A stretch of 64,000 nucleotides of DNA from Megasphaera coli (lineage in GTDB: Bacteria; Bacillota; Negativicutes; Veillonellales; Megasphaeraceae): the NCBI RefSeq assembly GCF_900095855.1, contig NZ_FMIY01000002.1, positions 611,322-675,321 on the forward strand, read 5' to 3'. A program made the translations under genes and the position numbers. Below the pieces are notes generated by a model. That model was not told where the DNA came from. It saw only the letters and a program-made list of their open reading frames with translations, and did no database searches. Positions 52,704-61,262 of the stretch are shown piece by piece. Positions within the stretch are counted from its first letter, which is position 1, and each line of letters starts with the position of its first letter.

Positions 52704-52902
52704 TTAAATTACCTCTTTTCGTGTGTATACTTTTTCCTGCTTCGTAACGTAACGACAGTATACATGCGAATCGGCCTTCCGGGCGAGTTGACCATGTTTC
52801 CTCTCTTCCGGCTCGATTACTTTTTACACTGCCGCGGCAATACCGCCTGCATGAGCACCGATATTGCGCCTACATTTTAACGTAATTAATAAAACCTGTC
52901 AA
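52704..52902 (-). promoter_or_regulatory. ompM3 promoter and structured leader
   Basis: TTGACA (52897-52902), 17-bp spacer, TAAAAT (52874-52879), start near 52867. The mRNA begins with a hairpin (52837-52867): 9-bp stem GCAATATCG/CGGTATTGC, loop GTGCTCATGCAGG, which keeps the loop motif of ompM1/2 on an unrelated stem. The conserved box (52782-52806, GAGAGGAAACATGG-TCAACTCGCC) opens a 28-codon frame that stops 5 nt before the ompM3 start. CCGG/CCGG segments flank the box. The AT-rich stretch 52905-53035 upstream shows no gene. Confidence 0.75.
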
Positions 52903-53041
52903 CGACAATTTTGATAAGGAATCCCATTTACTGATGGCTGTCCAAATACACTGTTTCGCAATTTTTCAGATATATTTTATTAATAAAGTTAATTATTTTA
53001 TTTATACTTATTTTGCAATTATGCTTATTCCAAACGCATAA

Positions 53042-53070
53042 AGAGGACTGTCCGTCATGGACAGTCCTCT
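53042..53070 (-). terminator. 12-bp hairpin after the Nudix gene
   Basis: AGAGGACTGTCC/GGACAGTCCTCT with loop GTCAT, directly before the Nudix stop on the plus map; tail on the minus strand only moderately T-rich. Confidence 0.65.
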
Positions 53071-53075
53071 GCGCA

Positions 53076-53696
53076 TTACATAGTTTGTATCAAGTCGATG
53101 AAGTGTTTCGTAATCTGAGCGGTCATGCCCCAAATACGGTGATTGCCGTAGCGATAGATGTAAACGAAACAGGTCTTGCGCGGCCGCCATTCCATGGGAT
53201 TGCCCGGAAAGGGGACGTCTGCCGGGAAGTGAGCGCCCGGCCGGGTAGCCAAGTCCATTTCCGCCTGCTGCGGCGGATTTTCCGCGAGCCACTTAAGGGG
53301 TACCGTAAAAAGATACTCCACTTCGGACGTACGGCACAAGTGCGGCACCACGTCAAGTCGGGCCGCAAAAGGATAGAGCGTAAAGCCCGTAATGGATTCG
53401 ACGTAATCCAAGGCCCCGAGAATCTGTATGTGTTCTTTTTTGAGGTAGAGCTCTTCCATGGCTTCCCTGACGGCCGCCGCCTGTGGCGACATGTCGCCGG
53501 CTTCTATTTTTCCGCCGGGGAAGGAAATGTCGCAGGGCTGCCACTTGAGCTCGGCACTGCGCACTTCATAGAGAAGGTGCAATTCTCCATCCGCCTTGAC
53601 AATGGGCACAAGGACGGCACACCGTATGTTGTGAAAACCCGGCAAGTGATGCACGTCCCGAGCAGGCCAGGGCGATAAGAGAGTATGTTCGTCCAT
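53076..53696 (-). CDS. Nudix hydrolase, probable CoA pyrophosphatase
   Basis: 206 residues. The Nudix box is complete: GGKIEAGD, then AAAVREAMEELY (G-x5-E-x7-R-E-x2-E-E). The upstream DISFPGGK and the SEVEYLFTVPLKWL stretch match the NudL/CoAse subgroup (UPF0035-like), which cuts CoA and acyl-CoA to phosphopantetheine derivatives and adenosine nucleotides. 15 bp downstream of leuS and probably co-transcribed with it. Confidence 0.88.
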   Translation of the reverse strand: MDEHTLLSPWPARDVHHLPGFHNIRCAVLVPIVKADGELHLLYEVRSAELKWQPCDISFPGGKIEAGDMSPQAAAVREAMEELYLKKEHIQILGALDYVESITGFTLYPFAARLDVVPHLCRTSEVEYLFTVPLKWLAENPPQQAEMDLATRPGAHFPADVPFPGNPMEWRPRKTCFVYIYRYGNHRIWGMTAQITKHFIDLIQTM

Positions 53697-53711
53697 AACT
53701 GATCCTTTACC

Positions 53712-56198
53712 CTACTTCACGACGAGGTTGATGATCTTGCCGGGAACGACGATGAACTTGATAACGTTCTTTCCTTCAAGGAGTCCGGCAATGCGCGGCA
53801 AAGCAAGTGTTCGGGCCTTAATTTCGTCAGTCGTCGCCGAGATACTCACGGTCAGGTGTTCCCGCACTTTGCCGTTAATCTGAACAGGCAGTTCAACGGT
53901 GTCGACAGCGAGAGCGGATGTATCCGTTTGGGGCCACCCCTGTTCGTGCACACTGCCGTCCATACCGACGGCATGCCATAATTCTTCCGCAATATGCGGC
54001 GTAAAGGGTGCCAGGAGACGGAGGAGGTTCTTATTCGCTTCTGCCGCTACACCGGCACGAGGAGTTTTATTTTCATCGCCAAGGTAGGCATACATGGCGT
54101 TGACAAATTCCATGATTGCGCTGACTGCCGTATTGAGGGCGTAGTCGCCGTCCGCACCGGTTACGTCGGTTGTAATTTTCTTGACGGACGTATATTCGAC
54201 GAAGCGTAATTTTTTGTCGGCTGCCGAGTACCTGCCGTCCGCTTTTTCACCCGTTGCGGCAATATCCGCAAATTGCCGGACAATACGCCAAACGCGGTTC
54301 AGAAAGCGGTATGCCCCTTCGACGCCCCTGTCGGACCATTCCAGATCCCGTTCGGGCGGCGCCGCAAAGAGGATAAAGAGACGGGCCGTATCGGCACCGT
54401 AGCGTTCAATAATTTCTTCCGGCGAGACGACGTTACCCTTGGACTTGGACATCTTGCTGCCGTCCTTTAAAACCATACCCTGCGTCAAAAGGCGTTCGAA
54501 GGGCTCGGAAGCTTCAACGAGACCGGCGTCACGGAAAACCTTCATAAAAAAGCGCGAATAGAGGAGATGTAAGATGGCGTGCTCAATACCGCCGATATAT
54601 TGATCCACGTTCATCCAGCGGTTTGCCTTCTTCGGCTCCCACGGCACCCTTGTATTGCGCGCATCCGTATAGCGCAGATAATACCATGACGAGCAGACGA
54701 AGGTATCCATCGTGTCCGTTTCTCTATGTGCCGGACCGCCGCATTTCGGACATGTGCAACGAATGAAATGCTCACTCGTCGCCAGTGGCGAGACGGCACC
54801 TGCCGTAAATTTCACGTCCGCCGGCAGCTCTACTGGCAAATCTTCTTCCGGCACAAGCTGTTCGCCGCACTTGTCGCAATAAATAACGGGAATGGGCGCC
54901 CCCCAATAGCGCTGCCGTGAAATAAGCCAGTCGCGGAGGCGGAAATTAATCATCCCCTTACCGAACTTGTGCTCTTCAAGCCACTTCGTAATGGCTTTCT
55001 TCGCTTCCTCCACCGTAAGGCCGTCGAACTCACCGGAGTTCATGAGGCGGCCGTCGCCGATATATGCCTCCGAACCGGAAGCGCTGTAATCATATTGTCC
55101 TGTCGGATCTTCAATGACGTAATGAATAGGAATATCGTACTTCTTACAGAACTCGTAGTCCCGCTGGTCGTGGCCGGCAACGCCCATGACGGCGCCCGTG
55201 CCGTAGTCTGCAAGGACGTAATTGGCAATCCAGACGGGAACCTTTTCGCCGTTTACGGGATTTACGGCGTAAGCTCCCGTAAACATGCCGACCTTTTCCG
55301 CTTCCGTCGACGTCCGTTCCATGTCGCTCTGATTCTTAACGCGTTCAATAAAGGCGCGCAATTCCGCTTCGTTCGGCTTGCCCGCAATAAGGCGTTCGAC
55401 AAAACGGTGTTCCGGCGCAAGCACGACAAAGGTCGTGCCGCAAATCGTATCGACACGGGTCGAGAACATTTCCAGCTTTTCACCGATTTCCGGCAAGTCA
55501 AAAGCAAAATTCGTCCCTTCGCTGCGGCCGATCCAGTTCTTTTGCATCGTCTTGACCCGTTCGGGCCAGCCCGGCAGCAATGCCAAATCGTCCAGAAGCT
55601 GCTCGGCGTAGTCCGTGATCTTGAAGAACCACTGCTTCAAATCCTTCTTCGTCACCTCATTGTCACAACGCCAGCACTTGCCGTCGATGACCTGTTCGTT
55701 CGCAAGCACGGTGTTGCAGGTTCGGCACCAGTTTACCTTCGCTTCCTTGCGGTACGCGAGGCCGCGCTTATAGAGGAGCTCAAAAATCCATTGCGTCCAG
55801 CGGTAATATTCACGATGGCACGTAGCCACTTCCCGGTCCCAGTCATATGACAGGCCCAGCTCCCGCTGCTGCCGCTCCATATTCTTAATATTATCGTACG
55901 TCCAGTCGGCAGGCGGAATATTCCGTTTAATGGCCGCGTTTTCCGCAGGCATGCCGAAGGCATCGAACCCCATGGGATGAAGAACATTATACCCATTCAT
56001 GCGGCGATATCGGGCAATGACGTCGCCAATCGTATAATTGCGTACATGCCCCATGTGCAGATTGCCCGACGGATAAGGAAACATTTCCAGTACATAATAC
56101 GGCGGCCTGCCGTTATCGTCAGGAGTTTTGTCGACCTGCGACTCCGCCCAGCGGCGTTGCCATTTCTTTTCAATTTCCTGCGGAATATATTTTTCCAT
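53712..56198 (-). CDS. leuS: Leucine-tRNA ligase
   Basis: Class I synthetase, 828 residues from [15 protein letters not shown] just upstream rules out the ATG six codons earlier. HIGH motif as HMGH in [19 protein letters not shown] in [13 protein letters not shown]; the editing (CP1) domain occupies about 220-420 ([20 protein letters not shown] in parts, [11 protein letters not shown]); zinc-type CTCPKCGG and CDKCGEQ sites are present. The anticodon domain and C-terminal tail end INLVVK. No T-box precedes it. Confidence 0.97.
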   Translation of the reverse strand: MEKYIPQEIEKKWQRRWAESQVDKTPDDNGRPPYYVLEMFPYPSGNLHMGHVRNYTIGDVIARYRRMNGYNVLHPMGFDAFGMPAENAAIKRNIPPADWTYDNIKNMERQQRELGLSYDWDREVATCHREYYRWTQWIFELLYKRGLAYRKEAKVNWCRTCNTVLANEQVIDGKCWRCDNEVTKKDLKQWFFKITDYAEQLLDDLALLPGWPERVKTMQKNWIGRSEGTNFAFDLPEIGEKLEMFSTRVDTICGTTFVVLAPEHRFVERLIAGKPNEAELRAFIERVKNQSDMERTSTEAEKVGMFTGAYAVNPVNGEKVPVWIANYVLADYGTGAVMGVAGHDQRDYEFCKKYDIPIHYVIEDPTGQYDYSASGSEAYIGDGRLMNSGEFDGLTVEEAKKAITKWLEEHKFGKGMINFRLRDWLISRQRYWGAPIPVIYCDKCGEQLVPEEDLPVELPADVKFTAGAVSPLATSEHFIRCTCPKCGGPAHRETDTMDTFVCSSWYYLRYTDARNTRVPWEPKKANRWMNVDQYIGGIEHAILHLLYSRFFMKVFRDAGLVEASEPFERLLTQGMVLKDGSKMSKSKGNVVSPEEIIERYGADTARLFILFAAPPERDLEWSDRGVEGAYRFLNRVWRIVRQFADIAATGEKADGRYSAADKKLRFVEYTSVKKITTDVTGADGDYALNTAVSAIMEFVNAMYAYLGDENKTPRAGVAAEANKNLLRLLAPFTPHIAEELWHAVGMDGSVHEQGWPQTDTSALAVDTVELPVQINGKVREHLTVSISATTDEIKARTLALPRIAGLLEGKNVIKFIVVPGKIINLVVK

Positions 56199-56245
56199 GA
56201 GAGAGCCTCCTACCATACGCTGCAGGGCAGCAATAAATTATTTTT

Positions 56246-56274
56246 ATTATAGATTTCCTGTGCAGGCAAGTCAA
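56246..56274 (-). promoter_or_regulatory. Promoter of leuS
   Basis: TTGACT (56269-56274), 17-bp spacer, TATAAT (56246-56251), about 40 nt of leader. Confidence 0.85.
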
Positions 56275-56295
56275 TCAGAGGAACGCAAAACAACA

Positions 56296-56423
56296 CATCC
56301 CGGTATACAGTCACCGGAACAGTTCCGACAGTATGAGACGGGGTTTCTCATGGAGCCGACTTACAAACGGCACGTTTGTCGGAGGTGAAGGAGAGGCCCC
56401 GTCTCATACACCCAAGCCGGCAG
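56296..56423. repeat. Intergenic repeat, copy A, with a large palindromic insert
   Basis: Shares CATCCCGG-ATAC-GTCA-CGGAACAGT (56296-56323) and CATACACCCA-A-CCGGCAG (56405-56423) with copy B at 57361-57410. Between these parts, copy A has about 80 extra bases, bounded by a perfect 12-bp inverted repeat TATGAGACGGGG/CCCCGTCTCATA (56332-56343, 56397-56408); nested inside is another hairpin with ACAAACG/CGTTTGT (56356-56382). Not part of the leuS leader, which starts beyond its promoter. Confidence 0.7.
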
Positions 56424-56499
56424 AAATCTTTATTTACTGCCGTCAGATTATTGGACTCTGCGGCTACCATAATCATGGCCACCAAGTAATTGGTCATGC

Positions 56500-56529
56500 A
56501 AAAAGACCCGGCATAAAAGTACTGCCGGG
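56500..56529 (-). terminator. Terminator of the toxin-antitoxin operon
   Basis: CCCGGCA/TGCCGGG (56507-56513, 56523-56529) with loop of 9, followed on the minus strand by TCTTTTT. The bases from 56424 to 56499 and 56530 to 56602 show nothing else clear. Confidence 0.88.
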
Positions 56530-56602
56530 CCGGCTGCCAAATACCTTACTTCAGCATACATCCAATCAAACAAATCCTTGAAAACCGGAACATAAGTACA
56601 TA

Positions 56603-56881
56603 CTAGCCGACAGCAGCAACTTGAAGCTTCAAGTCAAGAGCTTGCATAAGCTTAATAAGAGTATCAAGCTTAGGCGTTGTCTTAAGAGTTTCAATGCGAG
56701 CAACTGATGACTGCGGAATACCGCAGCGTTCCGCAAGAGCGCGCTGACTGATACCAAGCTCCTGCCGTCTTTTGATAATAGAAGAAACAATGGTTGTTAC
56801 CTCTTCAATTCTTTCCATATTGCAACGTTCTTCAAAACTGACAGCTTTTACATGTGCCTTATACTCTCCCCAAGTTCTCAT
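56603..56881 (-). CDS. higA: HigA-type antitoxin, XRE helix-turn-helix
   Basis: 92 residues. An Xre HTH (about 38-90): RRQELGISQRALAERCGIPQSSVARIETLKTTPKLDTLIKLMQAL in segments. The N-terminal part (WGEYKAHV...CNMERIEEVTTIVSSIIKRR) is the usual extension that may wrap the toxin. It overlaps the toxin gene by 4 bp (ATGA) with AAGGAGG in the toxin end, so it is translated from the same mRNA. Antitoxins of this type repress their own promoter (family knowledge). Confidence 0.9.
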   Translation of the reverse strand: MRTWGEYKAHVKAVSFEERCNMERIEEVTTIVSSIIKRRQELGISQRALAERCGIPQSSVARIETLKTTPKLDTLIKLMQALDLKLQVAAVG

Positions 56882-57246
56882 AATCGGACCTCCTTCCGCC
56901 TAATATAATCATCCCGTTCCGCCTTTGCAAGAGATATTTCCCTTTTCGGCGTCTTCTGTGACTTTTTGCGAAAATGATGAAGCAGTACATACCGGTGTCT
57001 ATCATAATAAAAATAAAAAATTCTGTTATTTCCGGGTCTCAATTCCCAAATATCTTCTTCTATGTGTTTTGTAATATTTGTTGGCAGACTTGTACCATTT
57101 CGGGAAAGCAGATCAATGTAAAAAATAGCCTGATTATATTGAATCCGCGCATCTTTATTAGATATACCCTTAATACGCAAAGATTCCAAAAAATCCCATA
57201 CGTCAGATTCGCCATTCTGCTTTTCATAAAATTCAATCTCGTACAT
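56878..57246 (-). CDS. higB: RelE/HigB-type toxin (phage Gp49-like family)
   Basis: 122 residues beginning MYEIEFYEKQNGES, ending in a basic tail (RRKEVRL). The WDFLESLRIKG start, KHIEEDIWELRPGNNRIFYFYYDRHRYVLLHHFRKKSQKTP (in segments) and AKAERDDYIRR match PF05973 (Gp49/HigB-like), ribosome-dependent mRNA interferases. Toxin-first order is characteristic of higBA. The pair has lower GC than its neighbours and lies between copies of an intergenic repeat, signs of horizontal arrival. Confidence 0.92.
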   Translation of the reverse strand: MYEIEFYEKQNGESDVWDFLESLRIKGISNKDARIQYNQAIFYIDLLSRNGTSLPTNITKHIEEDIWELRPGNNRIFYFYYDRHRYVLLHHFRKKSQKTPKREISLAKAERDDYIRRKEVRL

Positions 57247-57272
57247 AATCGCCTTTCTATAATTCTATTATT

Positions 57273-57301
57273 ACGATAGCATAAACGCCATCATTAATCA
57301 A
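57273..57301 (-). promoter_or_regulatory. Candidate promoter of higBA
   Basis: TTGATT (57296-57301), 17-bp spacer, TATCGT (57273-57278), 27 bp upstream of the toxin start. TA-rich around the start, probably also the operator. Confidence 0.45.
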
Positions 57302-57360
57302 TGTATATTTCTTAAACAATATCTCTATCCAGGCCGGCAAGCCATCTCCGTCAAAATCCT

Positions 57361-57410
57361 CATCCCGGCATACCGTCATCGGAACAGTCCCATACACCCA
57401 AACCGGCAGG
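57361..57410. repeat. Intergenic repeat, copy B (without palindromic insert)
   Basis: CATCCCGG-ATAC-GTCA-CGGAACAGT (57361-57388) runs straight into CATACACCCA-A-CCGGCAG (57391-57409), lacking the 80-base palindromic part present in copy A. It lies just after the GH18 stop and on the far side of higBA from copy A, in the same orientation. Confidence 0.65.
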
Positions 57411-57422
57411 GATCAGATTTGC

Positions 57423-58625
57423 CTATTTTTTAACAGACTCAAAAGCCGCAAAATCCTGCCAAAATCCCTCTCCTTCAAATCCTTTTCGCCAAAAAGCCAC
57501 ACTCTTCAAATGATACAGATCGGCAACGGCGAGCTTTTCACGCAGCGTCTCTTCATCTTCAAACCATATCTTCACGGTTCCCGTCTTCAAAGGCAGGTGA
57601 AGATAAGACAAGTGCAGCTTCTCGTCCCAACGAATAAATTCCTTATACTGCTCCCGAATGGCGGCGCTGTCTTTGAGCGTCAGCGTGCGGGCCTTCCACT
57701 TACCGCCGACGGCGGCGGTCATGTCGGGCACTTTCTTTCCCGCTGCATCCGTCTTCATGATGACAGGCGGCCAGTCGGCCGGATTTTCGGGCAATTCCGT
57801 CCCGTCCCGGGAACAGTACCAAATACGCATATACAGCGGCATGCCGAGGATGAGTTTTTCCTTGCCGATGAGGGGCAGCGAAAGCTGCACGGCCCGCAGG
57901 ACCCACGGATACGACGCTGTCGGACCGCCGACAGACGACATGCGCCCCACTTCATCATAAGCCATGAGCATAACATAATCCAAATGCTTGGCCAGGGATC
58001 GGCGATCATAGACCTTGGACCAGTTTTCACTGTCCGAGACAGGCGTCACATCCATGGAGAGGCACAGCTTATTTTCACGCGCCGCCGTGCCGAAACGCTC
58101 GACAAACCTCGTCAGCCTGTCCCTGTCGGTGTAATCGATATTCTCGAAGTCGAGATTATATCCTTCAAGGCCGTAACGACGAGCGTAGTCGATGAGCGTC
58201 TTAACGGCCATATCCTGCGCCTTTTCGTCGGACAAAAAGGTATGCGTCGCCTCAGGGTCGAAGTTATTGTCCACCAGGGGCCATACAACATATCCTGACG
58301 CCTTATAAGCGTCCACATATTCCTTAAAATCCGCCTTGTGCAGAGTCACGCCCTCTTTGGAGACGCGAAAGGCCGTCGGCGAAATGACGACCCGCTCAGC
58401 CGCAGGCTTTACGGGCGGCACTTCCGTCTTCATGAGCGGATCCCAGATGAGGATCGTCTCCAAGTGTCTCTTCTCCGGCACGGATTCTTCCAGGTGCCAT
58501 TTACGGTGAATGTTCTTCTCCGCCTCGGGCAGATCTTCTTTTTTTTCATGCTGCGCCGCTGCAGCGCCGGCCGTGAACATGCAGACACTCAGTGCGGCAA
58601 GGGCTATAATTTTTACAACCTTCAT
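57423..58625 (-). CDS. Exported GH18-like glycosidase
   Basis: 400 residues. Signal peptide about 1-23 (ending AGAAAA), a lysine/glutamate-rich linker with LPEAEKNIHRKWHLEE, then a glycoside hydrolase 18 barrel (about 75-395). The catalytic block LEGYNLDFENID keeps the D-x-E pair of the DxxDxDxE motif. Also typical: VMLMAYDEVGRMSSVGGP, KLILGMPLYMRIWY and KSVAFWRKGFE. Related to YaaH/YvbX-type wall-associated glycosidases. Probably acts in the periplasm on peptidoglycan or another glucosamine polymer. No clear operon partner. Confidence 0.85.
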   Translation of the reverse strand: MKVVKIIALAALSVCMFTAGAAAAQHEKKEDLPEAEKNIHRKWHLEESVPEKRHLETILIWDPLMKTEVPPVKPAAERVVISPTAFRVSKEGVTLHKADFKEYVDAYKASGYVVWPLVDNNFDPEATHTFLSDEKAQDMAVKTLIDYARRYGLEGYNLDFENIDYTDRDRLTRFVERFGTAARENKLCLSMDVTPVSDSENWSKVYDRRSLAKHLDYVMLMAYDEVGRMSSVGGPTASYPWVLRAVQLSLPLIGKEKLILGMPLYMRIWYCSRDGTELPENPADWPPVIMKTDAAGKKVPDMTAAVGGKWKARTLTLKDSAAIREQYKEFIRWDEKLHLSYLHLPLKTGTVKIWFEDEETLREKLAVADLYHLKSVAFWRKGFEGEGFWQDFAAFESVKK

Positions 58626-58716
58626 GGTGAACTCCTGTTCATTCCGTACTTCCCTAATGTATAATAGAGATTGAGCATTACAGCTTGCATTATATCATGT
58701 AAAGGAGTATTTTCAC

Positions 58717-59505
58717 ATGCACCAGTACCTTTTCCGTATAGGCTCTTTCCCGGTTCGCGCCTACGGACTGCTCTTTATGCTCGGCATCATTTCCTCAGGT
58801 CTTGCGGCTTACTATATCATGAAAAAGGACGGGCGCCGCTGGCACGAGCACATCTTCGACTTTACGCTCTACTGCGGCCTGGCGGGTATTGTCGGCGGCA
58901 GACTTTGGGACGTTTTTTTCTTCGATTGGGCATACTATCACGACCACCTTTCCGAAATCCCCTATATCTGGCAGGGGGGTATGGCCATTCAGGGCGGTCT
59001 TCTCTTCGGTGCCGTTGCCGGCGTCATTTACACGAAGGTTCATCATATAGATACTTGGGCCTTCGGAGACCTCCTGGCACCGGCCATTATTCTCGGCCAA
59101 TCCGTCGGCAGAATGGCCAATCTCATGAACGGCGACGCATTCGGCCGCCCGACGGGAGAAAACTTCGGCATCGTCTACCCGGACACGACCTTAGCCTACC
59201 GAACCTACGGCGACCAGCCCCTTTGGCCGGCAGAAGTATGGGAAGGGCAAATCGATATTCTCCTCTTTGTCTTCCTTCTCTTTTACAGTGTCCTGCCCCA
59301 CAAAAAGGGACAGGTTTTCTGCGTCTATGTCATGCTCTATGCAATAGAGCGCTTCTTTCTCGAATTCCTGCGCGGCGACTACATAAGCCTCCTTGCCGGC
59401 TTCAAATCGGCCCAGTGGACGAGTATCATCGCCTTTACCGCCGCCTTCGTCATCTTTCTGTTCCTGCAATTTAAAGGAACGACGGACGAAAAGGCGCTCC
59501 AATAA
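58717..59505 (+). CDS. lgt: Prolipoprotein diacylglyceryl transferase
   Basis: First enzyme of lipoprotein maturation, in the inner membrane: moves diacylglyceryl from phosphatidylglycerol to the lipobox cysteine. 262 residues, about seven helices. The Lgt signature appears as GRMANLMNGDAFGRPTGE, with aspartate where most homologues have glutamate; the early R/Y-containing FPVRAYGLLFMLGI and the late RFFLEFLRGDY are also present. AAAGGAG before the ATG. A TATAAT at 58660-58665 may be its -10, but no good -35 is seen. Confidence 0.95.
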   Translation: MHQYLFRIGSFPVRAYGLLFMLGIISSGLAAYYIMKKDGRRWHEHIFDFTLYCGLAGIVGGRLWDVFFFDWAYYHDHLSEIPYIWQGGMAIQGGLLFGAVAGVIYTKVHHIDTWAFGDLLAPAIILGQSVGRMANLMNGDAFGRPTGENFGIVYPDTTLAYRTYGDQPLWPAEVWEGQIDILLFVFLLFYSVLPHKKGQVFCVYVMLYAIERFFLEFLRGDYISLLAGFKSAQWTSIIAFTAAFVIFLFLQFKGTTDEKALQ

Positions 59506-59523
59506 TATACACACATGCACAAA

Positions 59524-59560
59524 AGGCGCTTTGCCGTATACGGCAAAGCGCCTCTCTTTA
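59524..59560. terminator. Bidirectional terminator between lgt and suf operon
   Basis: 15-bp perfect palindrome AGGCGCTTTGCCG-TA/TA-CGGCAAAGCGCCT, A-rich before and T-rich after, between converging genes. Confidence 0.88.
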
Positions 59561-59577
59561 TACCCTTTTACGGGAGC

Positions 59578-60018
59578 TTATTTATTCTCTTTTTCCAACG
59601 CTTCCTTCAATGTATGCCAGGCAAGAACGGCACACTTAACGCGGGCCGGCATGTTGGAAATATTCTTTAACGCAATAGCGTCTTCCAATTCTTCCAGCTC
59701 ATCTTCGTCCGTCACGTCCCTCTTGATCATATCAAGAAAGAGGCCGGTCAACCGCATCGCTTCAGCAACGGTCTTGCCCTTGATGACATCGATCATCATA
59801 TCGGCCGATGCCTGGCTGATAGCACAGCCGTGGCCCGTATAGGCCGCGTCTTTGACGATACCGTCTTCAAGCTTCACTTGAAGAGTAATATCATCGCCGC
59901 AGCTCGGATTGTGGCCGTGCTCGGATAAGGTGAAGTCGGACAGTTCCTTTTTATTTTCCTGATTCTGATTGTGTTCCAAAATAATATCGGAATATAATTG
60001 ATCCATTTCCATTCCCAT
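59578..60018 (-). CDS. sufU: SufU-type Fe-S cluster scaffold/sulfur acceptor
   Basis: 146 residues from MGMEMDQLYS, with AGGTG 7 nt upstream. Three conserved cysteines: NPSCGD, GHGCAIS and VKCAVLAWHTL, plus the aspartate of the zinc site in CGDD. The 18-20 residue insertion typical of SufU (GLFLDMIKRDVTDEDELEELEDA) is present, distinguishing it from IscU. In Firmicutes SufU takes sulfur from SufS. Last gene of sufCBDSU. Confidence 0.94.
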   Translation of the reverse strand: MGMEMDQLYSDIILEHNQNQENKKELSDFTLSEHGHNPSCGDDITLQVKLEDGIVKDAAYTGHGCAISQASADMMIDVIKGKTVAEAMRLTGLFLDMIKRDVTDEDELEELEDAIALKNISNMPARVKCAVLAWHTLKEALEKENK

Positions 60019-60028
60019 GTGCCGCACC

Positions 60029-61249
60029 TCAGTCCTTAAATCCCATTTGTTTGCGCACAAGGGGAAGTTTCTCGAGGAAGTAGTCCACTTCTTCGACAGT
60101 ATTATAAATATAGAAGCTTACGCGGTTGGACGCTTCCGCCTGAATGTAGGCACCGTAGGGCTGTGCACAATGGTGGCCCGAACGGATGGCAATGCCGAAG
60201 CTGTCGAGGATGGTAGCCGCGTCGTGCGGGTGGACGCCGTCAATGGTAAAGGCAATGACGCCCGTCTTTTCGCCCGCATCGGTGGAGCCGATAATATGGA
60301 TGTACGGCAGCTTCTTCATGCCTTCGAGACAGCGGACGGTCAATTCATGCTCATGTTTGTCGATTTCATCAAAGCCGATGCCGTTCAGGTAGTCGATGGC
60401 CGCATGGAGCATAACGGCGCCTTCCACATTTTCCGTACCCGCTTCAAACTTGAAGGGCAGGACGTTGAAGGTCGTCGTCTGTTCCTGCACGTATTCAATC
60501 ATGTCGCCGCCTAAAAGGAAGGGCTCCATGTCGTTTAAAATATCCCGCTTGCCGTAGAGAACACCTGTCCCGGCGGAAGCGCACATTTTATGGCCCGAGA
60601 AGACGAGAAAATCGCAGTCCCAGTCCCGGACGTCGCATTTCATGTGCGGCACGGCCTGAGCGGCGTCGACGATGGCGACGGCACCGACGGCGTGAGCCCG
60701 GGCGACGAGCTTCTTAACGGGACGCTTCATGCCGAGAACGTTGCTGACGGCGGCAAAGGAGACGATTTTCGTTCGTTCGTCGATTTTCGCCAGGTCGTCT
60801 TCCGTAAAATGGCCTTCATTATCGAGGTACATATAGACCAGTTCCGCACCCGTAACGCGACAGACGCGCTGCCATGTAACGAGGTTCGCATGGTGCTCCG
60901 AAATGGGAATGACGATTTTATCGCCCTTCTTGAGGTTCGTTTCCGCATAGCTGCGGGCAATGAGGTTCAGCCCTTCCGTGGCGTTGCGCACGAAAATGAC
61001 TTCTTCATTGTATTTTGCATTAATCAGCTTGCGCACGGCTTCGCGCGCGTCGTCGTAAAGCTTCGATGCTTCGACGCTGAGAATATGGGCGCCTCTGTGA
61101 GGATTGCCGTTATGATGTTCCAACAGGTCGACGACCGCGTCGATTACCTGTTTCGGCTTCTGCGTCGTCGCCGCGTTGTCAAAATAGACGATTTGATGTC
61201 CATTATGGACTTTCTTTAAAATAGGAAAATCTTCGCGAATATCTTTCAT
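60029..61249 (-). CDS. sufS: Cysteine desulfurase SufS
   Basis: PLP enzyme releasing sulfur from cysteine as persulfide. 406 residues from MKDIREDFPI; AGGTGA upstream. Seen: YFDNAATTQKP, ATEGLNLIARSY, ISEHHANLVTWQ, VDAAQAVPHMKCDV, the PLP lysine in FSGHKMCASAGTGVLYG, and the active-site cysteine in IRSGHHCAQP. Placed between sufD and sufU. Confidence 0.96.
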   Translation of the reverse strand: MKDIREDFPILKKVHNGHQIVYFDNAATTQKPKQVIDAVVDLLEHHNGNPHRGAHILSVEASKLYDDAREAVRKLINAKYNEEVIFVRNATEGLNLIARSYAETNLKKGDKIVIPISEHHANLVTWQRVCRVTGAELVYMYLDNEGHFTEDDLAKIDERTKIVSFAAVSNVLGMKRPVKKLVARAHAVGAVAIVDAAQAVPHMKCDVRDWDCDFLVFSGHKMCASAGTGVLYGKRDILNDMEPFLLGGDMIEYVQEQTTTFNVLPFKFEAGTENVEGAVMLHAAIDYLNGIGFDEIDKHEHELTVRCLEGMKKLPYIHIIGSTDAGEKTGVIAFTIDGVHPHDAATILDSFGIAIRSGHHCAQPYGAYIQAEASNRVSFYIYNTVEEVDYFLEKLPLVRKQMGFKD

Positions 61250-61262
61250 GGCAATCACCTTT

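Noticed and set aside
56199-56420. T-box or other attenuator in front of leuS
   Set aside because: The GGTGGAACCGCG T-box sequence is absent, and a consensus promoter leaves only about 40 nt of leader.
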